Source of the DNA: Earliella scabrosa
Lineage: Eukaryota > Basidiomycota > Agaricomycetes > Polyporales > Polyporaceae
Assembly (NCBI GenBank): GCA_022605405.1
Contig: JABYQQ010000035.1
Span: forward strand, 124,001-188,000
Length of the DNA: 64,000 bases
Direction of reading: 5' to 3'
Under the pieces are notes generated by a model. It was not told where the DNA came from, did no database searches, and worked only from the letters and a program-made list of their open reading frames with translations. This document shows, piece after piece, positions 11,592-23,794 of the stretch. Numbering within the stretch: the stretch's first letter is position 1; each line of letters starts with the position of its first letter. Both the position numbers and the translations under genes were made by a program.

Positions 11592-14134
11592 TCACACAGA
11601 CAGCCGGGAGAAGGAGACCACGCACTCTTCGTGCAGCTCAATGCCGCCCACACGCTTCCTGCTGTCCGGATCAAAGCCAGCGACCGCCTTGCGCACCTCG
11701 TCCCCGAGCCCGGACGGTCCGCACACGCCGACGATCACGCCCGTCAAGCCGCCACCGCCGCGCTTGCGCTCCCGGCCGCCCGAGAACAGGGCGGCCGAGC
11801 GGTTGACGACGCCCTTGAGGATCTGCGGGAGCTTCGGGCGGGCGGGGGAGAGCGTCAGGCCGGGAGGCAGGTGCCGGAACGTCTTGAGCACCTCAGGGTT
11901 CGGCGGCGCACGCGTGTAGAAGACCGAGATCTTGAGCGACGCGTACGACTCCTGCGACTGCGCGATGAGCGCGGAGAAGAGCGGGACGAGCGGCGTGAGT
12001 GCGGTCGGGTCCTGGATGCACCACACGAGCTCCATCGCACGGATGCGGGAGCGTTCCTCGAGGTCCTTCTTCATGAGATCCTGCACCGCAGCGAGCGCAA
12101 ATGTGATCCCACTGCCACCGGCGACAAACATGGCGCCGGAGAAGCTGGCGAAGATCGCGTGTCCAGGGCCGCCGTACGGGCCTTCGACGACGACTTGAAC
12201 CTTGCCGCCGAGGCCGTTAGCTTCGGTGTAGTCCGCCTTCTGAGCAATCTCGTAGAGCTTGTTCGTCCAGTCGCCAGCCTTCTTGACCATGAGGACCAGG
12301 CCTTCGCCGCTCGGACAGCGGCTGACGCTCGCAATGGTGAACGGATGCGCCTCAGACCACTGGCGCCAGCCCATGCCCCAAGAGAGCACACGGAGGCGCA
12401 CATGCTGACCAGTGCGCCAGCCGGCGTTGATGTCGCGGATCTCGACACGAGTCATGCCAAGGTCGGGGAGGGGCAGCAGGCGAGCGATGGCCACACGAGA
12501 CTTCATGAGGCGCATCACGCGGTCGAAGCCGTAGATACCGGTGGCGACGAGGACGTAGGGGACCGCCCAGGTGACGTGGAAGCAGACTGCAACAAGTAGG
12601 AGGACGGCGCAGACGATGTGGGAGGGGATGAAGATGGCGTTGTAGAACTTCTGCCGCATGAAGTCCGTGGAAAGGAGCAGGAGCAGGTCAGCGCAGATGA
12701 GCGCGACGGTAGCCCACTGCATGGATGGGGAAGCGATGCGCTTCGTGAAAGTACCGGCGATGGTCCATGAATAGACTAAGGTTGGATGTCGCGTCAGTAG
12801 GAGTTGTGATACGGGTGAACAGACCCTGATCACGATTTTCAAAGTTTCGTACAGAGTCCGTGCCTCACGACCGGCGGCTGTGTCAAGCCGAACATACAGC
12901 GGCCGACTCGAGGACGTGCCACCTCATCTCCCACGCACAATCCGGCAAATGAGAACGGCCACGGCGCTGCGCTCGTAAATGAACAAAGCCGACTCCAACA
13001 GATATCCACACCCTGGGAAGCGCAGGATGCGGACATCCGCTGGACGCACCCCGACCGGCATCGCTCTATCCCCCAGCGCCAGTCGATTGGTATTTCTGCC
13101 TACCCGGATGTGAACGCAGCAGCTTCTCGCGCGCAAAAATATGAACAGAAGGAGGGAAGCGTGAAGGTACTCACAGAACCCGATTGCATGTATGTTCGCC
13201 GCGAGAACAAAGACACGGCCAGCAAACCGGTGGAAGTAGTTGAGCTGCGCGAGGGCCGTCTGTCAGTACAACACATTCTGGGGGCCGAACAAGCTGGAGC
13301 GCTCACCCGCTCGTAACCGAAACCAATGACCATGCCGAGCAGGTTGTGCTTCGTTCCCAGGAGGACCACGGCCGGGATCTGGCTCACGGCCACGAAGCCC
13401 GTGCGGAGCGGGTCGGAAAGCGGGTTGGACTTGAACAGCCCGGCGTAGAGCATGATCGCGAAGTAGCCCAGCAAGACGCAGCCCTTGCCAATCGTCAGGC
13501 CGGGACGGATAGTCGTCCGGAGGAACGAGGCGAGGCGGGGAAACGTAGTTGACACTCCGGGCATGTGCGTCGGGACGTTCTGGCGCCGGCGTTCGCGGGT
13601 GCTCATGGAGGAGCCCTTGCGGAAGAGGTCCGCCTGGGTGGCCAGACGGGTGCTGCCTTTGCGGAGGAGCTCGGGTTGCTCGGCGAAGCGAGTGGTGCTT
13701 GCGGAGGAGCCCTTGCGGATGAGGTCGGCATGGGAGACGTACGTGTGCGACGCATCGGTCTCTGAAGCCCACTTCTCCTTGTACTCTTGAGCGTACGCAT
13801 GCGCGGATTTCTCGTGAGGGGAGCGAGAGAGGAGCGCAGGAGATATGGGGGAGATCACGTCCTGTTGCTTCGCGGCGGGACGGCGGATGACCGCGGCAGG
13901 TTCGTCGAGGAGTTCTGAGGACCGGAGGAAGTGTCCGTCGACCCACTCCCGCTTGTGGGTGAAGCGGATGGTAGCACGGGGCAAAAGCGAGAGCACAAAG
14001 ACAGCGACAGCACAGAGCAAGAACAGGTTGATGTTGAAGAGCAGATCCGAATCGTCCACGGGGCGAGGGGCCCTGACCTTCGCAGCGGGGGCTGCAGAGG
14101 CGGAAGCGTTGGCCACGGCGGCAAAGATGGACAT
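11592..14134 (-). CDS. Ferric reductase-type transmembrane oxidoreductase
   Basis: Three exons (13307-14134, 13175-13259, 11592-12775) encode 698 residues. Role by family: plasma-membrane electron transfer from NADPH through FAD and two b-type haems to ferric or cupric ions. Seen: several hydrophobic segments; two His pairs each spaced by 13 residues, in FHRFAGRVFVLAANIH and PSH...CFH, the expected bis-haem ligands; the FAD motif HPFTIAS; the NADPH-site VEGPYGG; and C-terminal VCGPSGL. An early cytosolic or lumenal loop carries three RKGS motifs. The second intron is 399 bp, far longer than its neighbours. The start MSIFAAVAN is followed directly by an Ala-rich segment; a Met 46 codons upstream is in frame but lies in likely leader sequence. 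Confidence 0.92.
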
Positions 14135-17100
14135 GTTGAAGGAGCGAGGGTGGTAAAGAGCGACGTTAGGATCGTGACCTGGGATTATACCAGGAAAACC
14201 AGGCCGCAGTCGATGAAAACTGAGGAAAAAGACCTGGGGAAGGTGGTGGTATAACGGAAGAAGGCCGGACACACCTTTCCCCCGCCTCCCCCGATCATAG
14301 GCCTCTAGACGCCCGTAACTTATCTAATCAACTCAACTACGCGCTCCTCCGAACTTGAAGCGAACAGCAGCAACCGCACTTGTTCTCGGCAGGCGGCGAC
14401 TCCTGTGCGACTCTCTATTGTCATAACCATGGTACCGCAACACATACTGCTCCTCCCTGGCCGCAGTTGCGACGAGACAACAAAACGCCACGCCTTGTCG
14501 ATATACGGCCATACGCTTGTCTCGAAACGAGTCGGCAAGCAACTACCTGTGCTCGCCGATGGTCGCCGACGCACGACAGCGCGCCATGTCGGTTCACCAG
14601 AGCTGCCGACTCGATGGGAGTTCTCAGAAGAGGATGCTATCGCCGTTTTACGAGACCATTGAATTTGCATGCGGGTTTGGATATCTGGAGTGAGTCATCT
14701 ATACAACGGCTGAATGTTGCAAATGTAACAGTACAAGGGCGATGCTCGGGCTGTCAGGATATGTCTCCTGCGTTTTCGAATAGGCTTGACGGATAATCGG
14801 TACGCGTTCCCCCTATACTACCCTCGCAAATGATTTCGCAACCCTTTCGACGCCACATTCTGTTCATCCGCTCTTATCTCCTGTGCGCAGGCACCCTTGA
14901 AACATCCGCTGTCGACGGTCGTATGTAGCCGTGCCCCCGATTCATGACCATGAATACACCGTGACCTACAGATCCACCTGGCTCAGTCCAGGCCTTTTAA
15001 CGCTCTCCTATCATCGGACATTGGTCCTACTTACGACTGCATTGCTCATTGTGCTATCGGCACGGCGAACAACCTGCGCGAGAATGGTACATCACATCTG
15101 AGTCCACACAATGCGGCCGGCATGTTTAACATGAACCACTGCGTGAGCCAGCAATCTCGCAGCGGGGTTGCGAGACGGCGCGAGGGAACTGCGTGGGTTC
15201 TCGGCGTGGGGACTAGGGACGTTCGTAACGTCTAGCGTGCATGTAGACGAGATCGACTCGTTTAGAGCCCCGGCGAGAGAAGGATGAATGAACTCTCGTC
15301 GTCTCGCAGATGTAGGCGAGACTGGCTAGCCCTACCAAGCGCACGGGCCCACGAGAACGGTCCGCCCAGCCCTGGGCGTCATGTGGCGACCTCGACTCGC
15401 TGGCCACGGCTTGTCCTTGCTACCTGCTCTCGTCAACTTCTGCGAGATCTCGCTTCTCACCTCGCGTCTTTCTGAGAATGTCTGTCTAGGCATCACGGGC
15501 TGTATAAGTATAGCTCTCTTCGACCCTCCTCTCTCTGGCAGGAGTACCAACAACATTTGCGAGAACTCACAGCACGCATCACTCCTCACAACGCGTCACC
15601 TCTCCGTACACTCACCACTCGGGCCGGGCCATCGCTCTCGCACTCTGATGTCATAGGACCACGGCGGAGAGTCTGGTGGTAAGCATCATTGTGAGTCCTC
15701 ATCCTACGTGGCGTCACAATACCCCACCATCGAGGTTAGCTGTCATGGGTACAGGGGGTTAGGGTTATGTGGCCTTATGCAAAGTTGCTTCACGCGAGGG
15801 AAGCATGATGGTAAGCCAAACAATTGCAGGTTAGTAGTATGGATTGTTACTCTCAGTTGCGGTGTTCATCCATTGTCACTCCGGGCATATACTACTTACT
15901 TAGTCGCCTCATCTAGGTGTCGTAGGGCTTCGTGCAGCAACATGGGCTAGGTAACAGTCTCCTTGCTTGCCCACTCCGCGCAACGGCGGACGTCGGGCGT
16001 CGGGCGGGCTAGGGCGGGTGGTGGATGGGGTCTAGTAGGGCGCTCCGGGTAGTCTGGACGTCCGATCTTAGCAGTAGATGTGAATGTTTAACATAGATTA
16101 TATGATCAATCTGTACACGATCTCGCTCTATGTGTGACGATGTGGCTGGAGGGAACCAGAGGTGAGCCTAGAGGGTCCTAAGCGACGTGTCTCGTACCAG
16201 GGCGTCTAAATAGTCACTCGTCGCATCTGCCTTAGGCCATCTCGCTTGTGCTCTCATCTCGCACACCCTCACGCTAGCTCTGGCGTCGTAACGCCCCAAT
16301 ATCTCGCCGCCGTCCTTGCGAGATGGCCTCGAACGGGCGCTGGCTACTCGCTGCTACCCGTGGTAGTCCTATCTCGCACCCGTCTGGCGAGCCGTGCCCC
16401 AAACGCAGTGAACTACATGCTCTTGCCTCGCGGTGAAAGAGTCGGAGACGCCGCCTCGTGTTTCGTGTTATGAGACAGTCAGGATGATCTTTCGCTCACG
16501 CTAGTTGCTTCTTCCGACACGCAGTCCAGATGCAGTCTTCCACCTCGCTGCACCTACACGAGGCGGGTGGCTGGTACCAGGAGATTGCTACTATATGCCA
16601 TGGTGTAGTCAGGTGGCCAGTCCAGTTGGCGCATTTCGGTGTCTCGAGACTGGAAACTACAAGGTCTCGCTTTGCATCACCGCTTGACAAATCAAGTACG
16701 TGAATGCCATGTTGACTCTGTTCCGAATTCGCTCATGCAAATATGTAGCAGCCCAGATCGCATCGCTACTCCCCATCGGCATCTTGCGAGCGCCTCATGG
16801 CACCCCGGCGCTTGGTCTGTCCACGATTCGGACGGCGCGCGGACGAAGGTGTGTTACTACTTGACATACGCATTGATCTAGCATAGGCGTCACTCATGCT
16901 GATAATCTACAGCGTCGCAGCTCCTTCAGTCCGCCTGGAAGCTACGCACTTGCGCTGGAAGCACTCTAAAACCTTATGCGGAGGTCAAGCGGACTTCAAG
17001 TTGAGACCCCACACGACGTCGCTTCCGCGAGAGGGTACGGTACAATCGGCATCTGTGCTCAATTCCACGCTCTGTCAATCTGCGTGTCATCATTCCATCC

Positions 17101-17959
17101 CACAGTCTCCAACCGGCACCGTTAGCCTAGCTGGATGCAACGCTTCCTGGCTCAAATCGACCGCAACGTGAACACCCGCCAAGCTCCGTACTACGTAGGA
17201 ATACCCATTCGGCAACGACGTGGAGCTAGAACTCCCAGAGGACGTGGAGCAGTGTCCTTGCACGTTTGACCAGGGTCCCGTTCCAGCTGTGTCGCCTCGG
17301 TAGGCATCTCTGTTCAGTATCTACTTCGCTTGTCCTTCAACTGAGCACTGGACTGACACAGTCCAACGGATCACAGGACGCGGTGCTGGGGCTCAGGTGG
17401 TGATAGTTTCCGGGATTGGCTCCCACCTCGAGAAACATGGCCACCATGGAGCACTCCTCGTTGATGGCGCACATGAGGGGCGAGAACAGGCCTAGAGCGC
17501 CGCGCCAGCACATCCGAGTCCTTCCCCAGCTCACGACTGGGGGGGCTGGGACCGAGTAACAATGGCGATGATCAGCGGCCGCCGCAGCTTGGCGCCGTAT
17601 TCGTACTGTTTTGAGTTCTCCAGTACGTCCTCCTCCTCTTGATCTCCTTCGGGAATGGTCTTCCCAGTACATCACTGATTCCCCGACACAGCAGATTGAC
17701 GGCACCACCGAACTCTGGGGCTGCTCGTGTTCGTGATTGGTCGCTCACCCCAGAATCGCACCGCAAGCGTCTGTCATCCTGACACTTCAATGACTTGGCT
17801 TCGCGGAGAACGGCATCATGACCTAACCTGCATGTACTTCAGGAGGATCGCCGCTCCTGATATGCTTTGGTTTCCTTGGTGGCTGGGTGGTATACATGGC
17901 ATTTTCACAAATACTCGCCGTTTCCGACATATCAACAAATGCGACAGTTTGAGTGGCAT
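14135..17959. other. Gene-poor region with dense TCTCGC motifs
   Basis: Nearly 4 kb with no convincing gene. From about 15150 to 17035 the hexamer TCTCGC or its complement occurs some 17 times by eye, often as ATCTCGC. One isolated TTAGGG at 15770 is not a telomere array. The 14135 end should hold the ferric reductase promoter. Confidence 0.5.
17344..17517 (-). pseudogene. Possible ankyrin-repeat fragment
   Basis: A minus-strand frame reads SPLMCAINEECSMVAMFLEV then GANPG, which fits one ankyrin repeat (TPLH..A...G....V..LLE.GA.P). No second repeat, start or splice context was found, so at best this is a remnant. Resemblance over a single repeat can arise by chance. Confidence 0.25.
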
Positions 17960-18185
17960 CCTACGCTGCAGTAGGACGACGGGTCGGATGCGAGCCAAGA
18001 GCAAGCTCGTCGGGATGTCTATGACCGCGGCGGCTTGCAAGGTGCGCCACCGTTCTTGCCATCCATTCATCCTTGACTGACAATGTCTGGTAGGCGGCAC
18101 CATGGCCGTACACAGGTCAGCTGCTCAGAACGACGCTGGACCTTGAACTTTGGCGGAGGCCGTAACCAGGACAGTCCAAGCACAT

Positions 18186-18191
18186 ATAAGC
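18186..18191 (+). promoter_or_regulatory. TATA box of small secreted protein copy 2
   Basis: CACATATAAGCCC lies about 70 bp before the start codon, matching the element in the inverted copy. Confidence 0.6.
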
Positions 18192-18256
18192 CCTGCCCTG
18201 CGACCGGTCGCTCTCCAGCCCACCACAGAATCCTCAGTCAACAACACCTCGCAGCG

Positions 18257-18619
18257 ATGAAGAACTTCCTCTATATGCTCGGCTCGACGGCCCTCCTGCT
18301 CCTCTCCATGACCGACTCGGCGGCGTCCGCGTGCATCGACCCCGCCAAGCTCCGGGGCCTCGTCATCGCACCTGTGACGGACTACGACGCCGGGGAGTTC
18401 CTCGCCAACTTCTGTCCTGTCGGGAGGGTGAGTCTCCTGCTCCTCGTCTGTTGGATACATGGCGTTTACTGAGGAGCACTCGACTCTGATCCAGACCTGC
18501 TCGTCTGACAGGGAGTGCGGTTGTGAGTGCCGCACTTAGTATGACTCCGAGCCGTGGCTGATCATCGTGGTTCTGTAGCGTGCTCCTGCAACAACTGGCG
18601 CGGCCAGTGCCAGGAGTAG
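18257..18619 (+). CDS. Small secreted cysteine-rich protein (copy 2)
   Basis: Three exons (18257-18427, 18495-18522, 18579-18619) encode 79 residues. It begins with signal peptide MKNFLYMLGSTALLLLSMTD and ends CSSDRECGSCSCNNWRGQC plus QE, with the same seven cysteines as copy 1. Copy 2 has two extra residues (RG after KL) and several substitutions in the middle (YDAGEF against YVPEEF), while the Cys tail is nearly unchanged, so the fold is probably kept. Family unknown. The intact frame and splice sites in both copies suggest both are functional genes. Confidence 0.8.
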
Positions 18620-18915
18620 GAACTGCTATCTTCGTTTTTGATATAAATCTCCTCTCTGATCCCACCCTCTCCTTCCAGGTGAACGCATAGAGGACGCAAG
18701 CATGCTGTGACCAGGGGAACGGGTGCGCAGCTCAGGCGCCGCGTCTCCACCGGGCACGCTCATAGTTCACCTCCACCCGCGTCCTCCTCCCAATCGCTTC
18801 CTTTCCAATTATCCGCTTTGTTAGACGTTCTGCGTTCCGACGAGGTCTCGCTCGATCGGCCCCTCGTGCCCATACCAGAGTACCTCTGTCAGTCTTGGTG
18901 TACTGTGGTAGTGTA

Positions 18916-19403
18916 GTACGACCATTGGATTTGGCCCGGCCTTTCTCAGTACCAATGTGTCTGGATCGTTGACAGATGAGCTACCTGGTAGCATTCTGGA
19001 ACAACGCGTGCACATCCTGCCGTGTGGTAACCGTCTATCCCCCCAGTAAGTAGGTCCCATCGTCTGCCTAGGGGTACTAGGGGAGACAAGTCGTGTGGCG
19101 ACGCGAGCCGGCGGCCCGGTTGCTGACTTTGTGACAGTCGCGCTGTGACACTTGTCACCCAGCCACATCCGCCTGGGCTTTGAAGTGCTTTTAAGTTTTC
19201 AGCTCTTGCGCCGGAACTGGTCTGTCCCCACGTCTCGCAATCATCTATGCAGATGCTTCCCACACTCGCCCTGGCGGATACCGGTGCTTGTTGAGGACTA
19301 ATTGAACACGAGTAAGTCTGGATTACCCCCACGTAATGAGGTGTCAATTTTGATCGGCGTCTCTTGTTAGAGGTACATCATCAGCGTGGCAAGCAGAGCT
19401 GAA
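18916..19403. other. Intergenic region, no gene seen
   Basis: Lies between the duplicated arm and the F-box gene. Probably holds the F-box promoter and perhaps a 5' untranslated exon ending at TTGTTAG (19369-19375). No other structure noticed. Confidence 0.35.
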
Positions 19404-20714
19404 ATGCTCCCAGTTGAGCTCCTGGACATGGTTTTCGAAGAGGCCAGCGACCATGCAGACCTCAAAGCGTGGAGTCTGGTATGCAAGCTCTGGCGAAAGG
19501 TTGCCCTTCAATATCTCTTCGGAACTATTGTTGTCAAGCCACCGGCAGGAGGCCACTTCGAGGATCTGTCACAGTTTCTTCAGGACCATCCACACGTCGC
19601 GAACAATATCCGAACGCTGACGCTGAAAGGTCCGAAACACGAGTGGACTCGCCGGGACATCCCACTACCTCGTCTGCACACCACTACCGTCATGGAAATC
19701 ATGCACTGCTTATCCAACATTAGGGTTTTGGAGGTCATCCGCGTGAACATCGTCGAAGCAGCCCATCCCGAGGACCCCAGTGTTTCTGAAAATCCTATCG
19801 AGGTCGCAGACATCATCCTTACCGAATGCCAATGGACGAGCAGAGATCCTCTCGCAACAATGTCGACTCTTCTGTCGTACTTCGTGACGGAATTCGTCAA
19901 AATCACCGACTCTCAATTCTTTCCCCAGTCTCAGACCACTCCATCCTCACCAGACCCTCACTCTTCACGTCAAATTCGGGCTTCATCCGTCTGTTGGGGC
20001 AAGATCGGCAATTCTGACGCATCACCCCTTCACCTCTCGAGGCTCGTCGGGGATCTTGCCCCGGGATGCCTCACCGAGCTCCACCTCTCGTTCAAGTCAT
20101 GGAAGCACGCCGATGTTGTTGGCAAGATACTGGAACACGGCTCTCAAACGCTCACCTCGCTCACCTTCACCTTCGCCGACGCCCTGGGCAACTACCACTT
20201 CCATCACCGCGGTCGTAAGTCTCGCAGCCGGTTTGATGTCGCAGTCTGATCCTACACATGTTCGGATCTTACAGCTACCACAGAAAACTGGGCGACACTT
20301 CATCTCTCATCGCTCATTAACCTCAAGCACATCCACTTCGACCTGCAGCAACCCCTCATTACCCAGTCCGACAACAATGACCTTGATTGGATGGACGCGA
20401 CTGGAATCCCGACGTTCCTCTCGCAATTTCGGAAGGACCTTCCCTTGCACCTTGGCCACGGCATCACGATCGATGCAATGTACGAGCAAGACCTTGTCCC
20501 CGGACCATTCCCTGTGTACGTCTATCCCCGCACGGAAATCGAGGACGCGCTTCTCCGCTTCGAGAACCTCCAGCACGTCCTGATCAACATGCGGAACGTC
20601 TACGACTCGGACGAGCACGACGCTTGGGAGGCGGCGGTGAATGCTTTCCCGCGGCTGCACGAGATGAAGAAGCTGTTGTTGAGTCTGCAGGAGGAGGATG
20701 ATCCTTGCTGGTGA
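19404..20714 (+). CDS. F-box protein
   Basis: Two exons (19404-20214, 20275-20714) give 416 residues. The N-terminus MLPVELLDMVFEEASD then WSLVCKLWRKVALQYLFGTI is a fungal F-box, which binds Skp1 in SCF ubiquitin ligases. The rest is leucine-rich and repeat-like (LHLSRLVGD, LTELHLSF, LTSLTFTF), as in the large F-box/LRR-like families of mushroom-forming fungi, where it would select substrates. The 60-bp intron joins HHRGP to TTENWATLHL in phase. A GTG six codons upstream is in frame, but the ATG is preferred. The stop TGA overlaps a possible donor GTGAGT; splicing there would still end within two codons. The substrate is unknown. Confidence 0.82.
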
Positions 20715-21460
20715 GTGTACCGTGAAGTCGTCGTGTGTCTACGCCAGCCCTGTGCTGAACACGCTTTCAGTTAGCAAATTGTCGTGCTTCGCCGCGTTGG
20801 GCGATATTCGGTGCGCCTACCAGGAATGACTTTTGTTGCCAACGGTCTATTCTATTCATGTTTTCTTGAGCCCCTAATTCATTGAAACCCTTTTCTTGCG
20901 CAGAGCTTGTGCGCTGGTGGGCAGTCGGCGCGCATGATGCGTGCTACAGGCCCATCGACGTTCAGCGGCAGCATTCACATCGCGCAGGCTCGCCTTGTTG
21001 GAAGCTCCAGTTGCTATCTTCGTCGCTCCGTTCTTTGGAATGGTCGTCGATGCGACCATTATGATTCAGGTCGTATGCGCGATGAAAAGTAGTACCGCAC
21101 CGAGATAGTAGCGGCGGTACCGGTACCACCCGGGCCGGCGATAGGCTTGCCACTCGTTACCACACACGTGCGTGCTGTCTCCAGTCCTAGCAACATGGCT
21201 CGACATCAATTGAATCGCGCAGGCTGCGAGGTTGCACTGCCAGGTGCGTAAGAGCTGCGTTGTTCTAGGTTGGCGATGCATTAGCAGCTGACCCGACTAC
21301 TTCTACTTACTCTACCAGTTGGCACGGTGGAGGTAGTCGCGTCTCTCCGCCGTGTCCTCTCATTCATCGCTCCTTCGTGCTTAAACCCCGGCCGAACCAC
21401 GTAGGTGCGACGTGAGTCTGTGTACACAGAGACTGATTCATAGTACAAGGACTCGTTACC
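20715..21460. other. Intergenic region, no gene seen
   Basis: About 750 bp between two plus-strand genes; presumably carries the F-box 3' end and the HET promoter. No ORF with a recognisable motif. Confidence 0.4.
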
Positions 21461-23556
21461 ATGTGGCTCATGCATACGAAGAAGTTCCATCTGCAATACT
21501 TTCCTGCACCCCCAGCCGAATATGCGATCTTATCTCACGTCTGGGGCGAGAGGGAAGCGACGTTTCAGGATGTTCAGGCTGGAGACAACCCCTACTACAC
21601 CAAGCTTCACGGAGCTCGCCAGCACGCAGCCTCTGAAGGCCTCGAATGGATATGGATCGATACATGCTGCATCGACAAGAGCAACAGTACCGAGCTCTCC
21701 GAGGCGATCAACTCGATGTTCGCCTGGTATGCGGCTGCAACCGTCTGCTACGTATACTTGGCGGACGTCCCCACTCCTCATCGCTCAAAAGATCTGACCT
21801 CGTCCTTCCGATGTAGTAGATGGTGTACGAGAGGCTGGACACTGCAAGAGCTTATAGCACCCACGGAGGTTCGGTTTCTCTCCGCGGGCTGGATCTACAT
21901 TGGCAACAAGACGATGCTTGCGCCACTACTCGAAGAAGTGACCGGCATTCCACAACATGTCCTCAAACACGGCGACTTTTCCTCTGTTCCCGTAGCAGAT
22001 AGGATGTCGTGGGCGTCGCATCGGGTCACGACAAGACCGGAAGATGAAGCATACTGTCTTATGGGCCTCTTCAATGTCAACATTCCTATCATCTACGGAG
22101 AAGGACGACGTGCCTTTCGTCGCTTACAGGAGGAGATCATGCGCACTTCTCCTGACCACACGCTATTCACCTGGGGACCTTCCATTCCTCTATCATCGAA
22201 ACTGTGTCTGTGCGCCAGAAACCCTCTCGGGTTGTACGGTGCGAGCTCGAATCTACTTGCCTCCGCCCCTTCAGCGTTCAGCCATTGCGTTGCACCTGAT
22301 CGCGGTTCCGAGTCTGGACGCAGATCATCCTCCCCCGCGACTGTCTCGTACCCTCATTATATGGATACCCTTAGGCTCTTGATGAAGCAGCCGTCTGGCG
22401 ATGCGATCTCTGTGCGATCTCGAGTGGTACGTACGCGTTATCCGACGGTACGAAGCGATAATAACCACTAACCGCCTCGGTTCTACAGACGCATGAAATT
22501 CCCGAGTTTACGGTCACAAGCTACGGGATTCGTGCGCGGCTCCCCATTATCCCTTTATCATCCTCTCTTATCCTGCAAAACTGCAAGATTGCTGGACATG
22601 ACATCAATTCCTCGCCCACCGACCAAGCATTCCTCGCGCTGCTAGCTTGCGCTCCCCAAGTTGCGAACATTCCATACTCGGATACGCTCACCGGACTCGT
22701 TCTGAGGCGCCCACCCGGATCTCACGTTTTCCGAGTAGGTGCGTGGCGATCGGATGATGAGAACCACGCATGCGGCCGCTATATGCAAGTCACCGTCGAT
22801 CTGCTCAGTCTCATGGGCATCCACCACGCCGTCGATTGGGACAGCCTCTGGGACACAGTCTACATCGCACAGGAGCATGTCCCCGACGTCGTTGTCCGCC
22901 CTGAAAAACCCTTGCCGTCCGACGCAACCGTGCGCGTGGTCATCCCTTCACACATCCTCGGAGATCTCCACAAGCAACGCTTCATCCCGCGCCCGCCGCT
23001 CCATGAGAGGCCGCATACGTACCATGTCCCCGTGGAATTGCGATCGTCCGAGGTCATCTCCTACATCTTCCACCGCACCTCAGGCCCGTCCGACAAGGTG
23101 GGGGATAGACATGACGGTTTCCGCATCAAGGTTGGTCTATGCGGGGTCTCTCTGTGGGCGGACGTCGAGCGCATCGGACGGAATAGCACCGCGCCGTCTT
23201 CCGCACCCCCGGAGCCGCATGGTCCCCGTGGCCCAGATACCTATTGTCCGCGCCTGCACATTCCAGAGTGGCCGTCGCATGTAGCGGCAGAGGAAGACTG
23301 GCAACTCGATCGCGACCTCATGGTTCAGTGGAATTACTTCCGAACCTTCGAAGTGGACGGGCGCAAGATCCATGTGCGGGCAGCGAGCCAATGGGGCGTT
23401 GGCGTCACAGGATCCGCTCTGGTGGTTTTGGGCGTTGAGGCGGACCAGAGCACCTGGGATCATGCTCAGGCTTCTGCGTCCGAGCAGAGTGGTTCTACTA
23501 TGGGCCGCATAGGAGGACTCCTATACAAGTCTCGTTCTCCCGCTGCTATGTCGTAA
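21461..23556 (+). CDS. HET-domain (heterokaryon incompatibility) protein
   Basis: Two exons (21461-22426, 22489-23556; intron 62 bp, GTACGT...CTACAG) encode 677 residues. The HET domain occupies roughly residues 20-230: YAILSHVWGE, WIWIDTCCIDK, SEAINSMFAWYA, RGWTLQELIAPTEV and CLMGLFNVNIPI. The C-terminal half (from about 300) has no motif I recognise; it contains DGFRIKVG and other beta-rich blocks typical of basidiomycete HET proteins. Family knowledge: such proteins trigger cell death when incompatible mycelia fuse. It is a paralogue of the gene at the window's left edge, which lies on the opposite strand. Gene ends 238 bp from the convergent carboxypeptidase. Confidence 0.9.
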
Positions 23557-23794
23557 TGCCTCGAGCACTTGTTGATCCGGTGCTCTGTAACATTTCCTAC
23601 CACCGTAATCATACACCCGCTATCTGGTATTTTCTCAGTTGGTCTCGGAATTCGTTCTTCCCATACATTTTCTTCTTAGCAGACCTGTGTTGGATATTGC
23701 ATGAGGGTAACAAGCGCATCAGGCCACCTTCAAGACATGCGCAAGAACATGCGGAACACACCAGCATCCGGCCACACCTCAAACCCATCAATTC

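Larger units (their letters stand above)
17960..18915. repeat. Inverted segmental duplication, right arm
   Basis: Plus-strand counterpart of 8735-9700. Similarity begins near the GTCGGGATGTCTATGACCG stretch, covers the promoter and gene of small secreted protein copy 2, and fades just after GTGTACTGTGGTAGTG. Boundaries are by eye. Confidence 0.8.

Noticed and set aside
15768..15776. TTAGGG, possible telomeric repeat
   Set aside because: Only a single unit with no tandem copies; chance occurrence.
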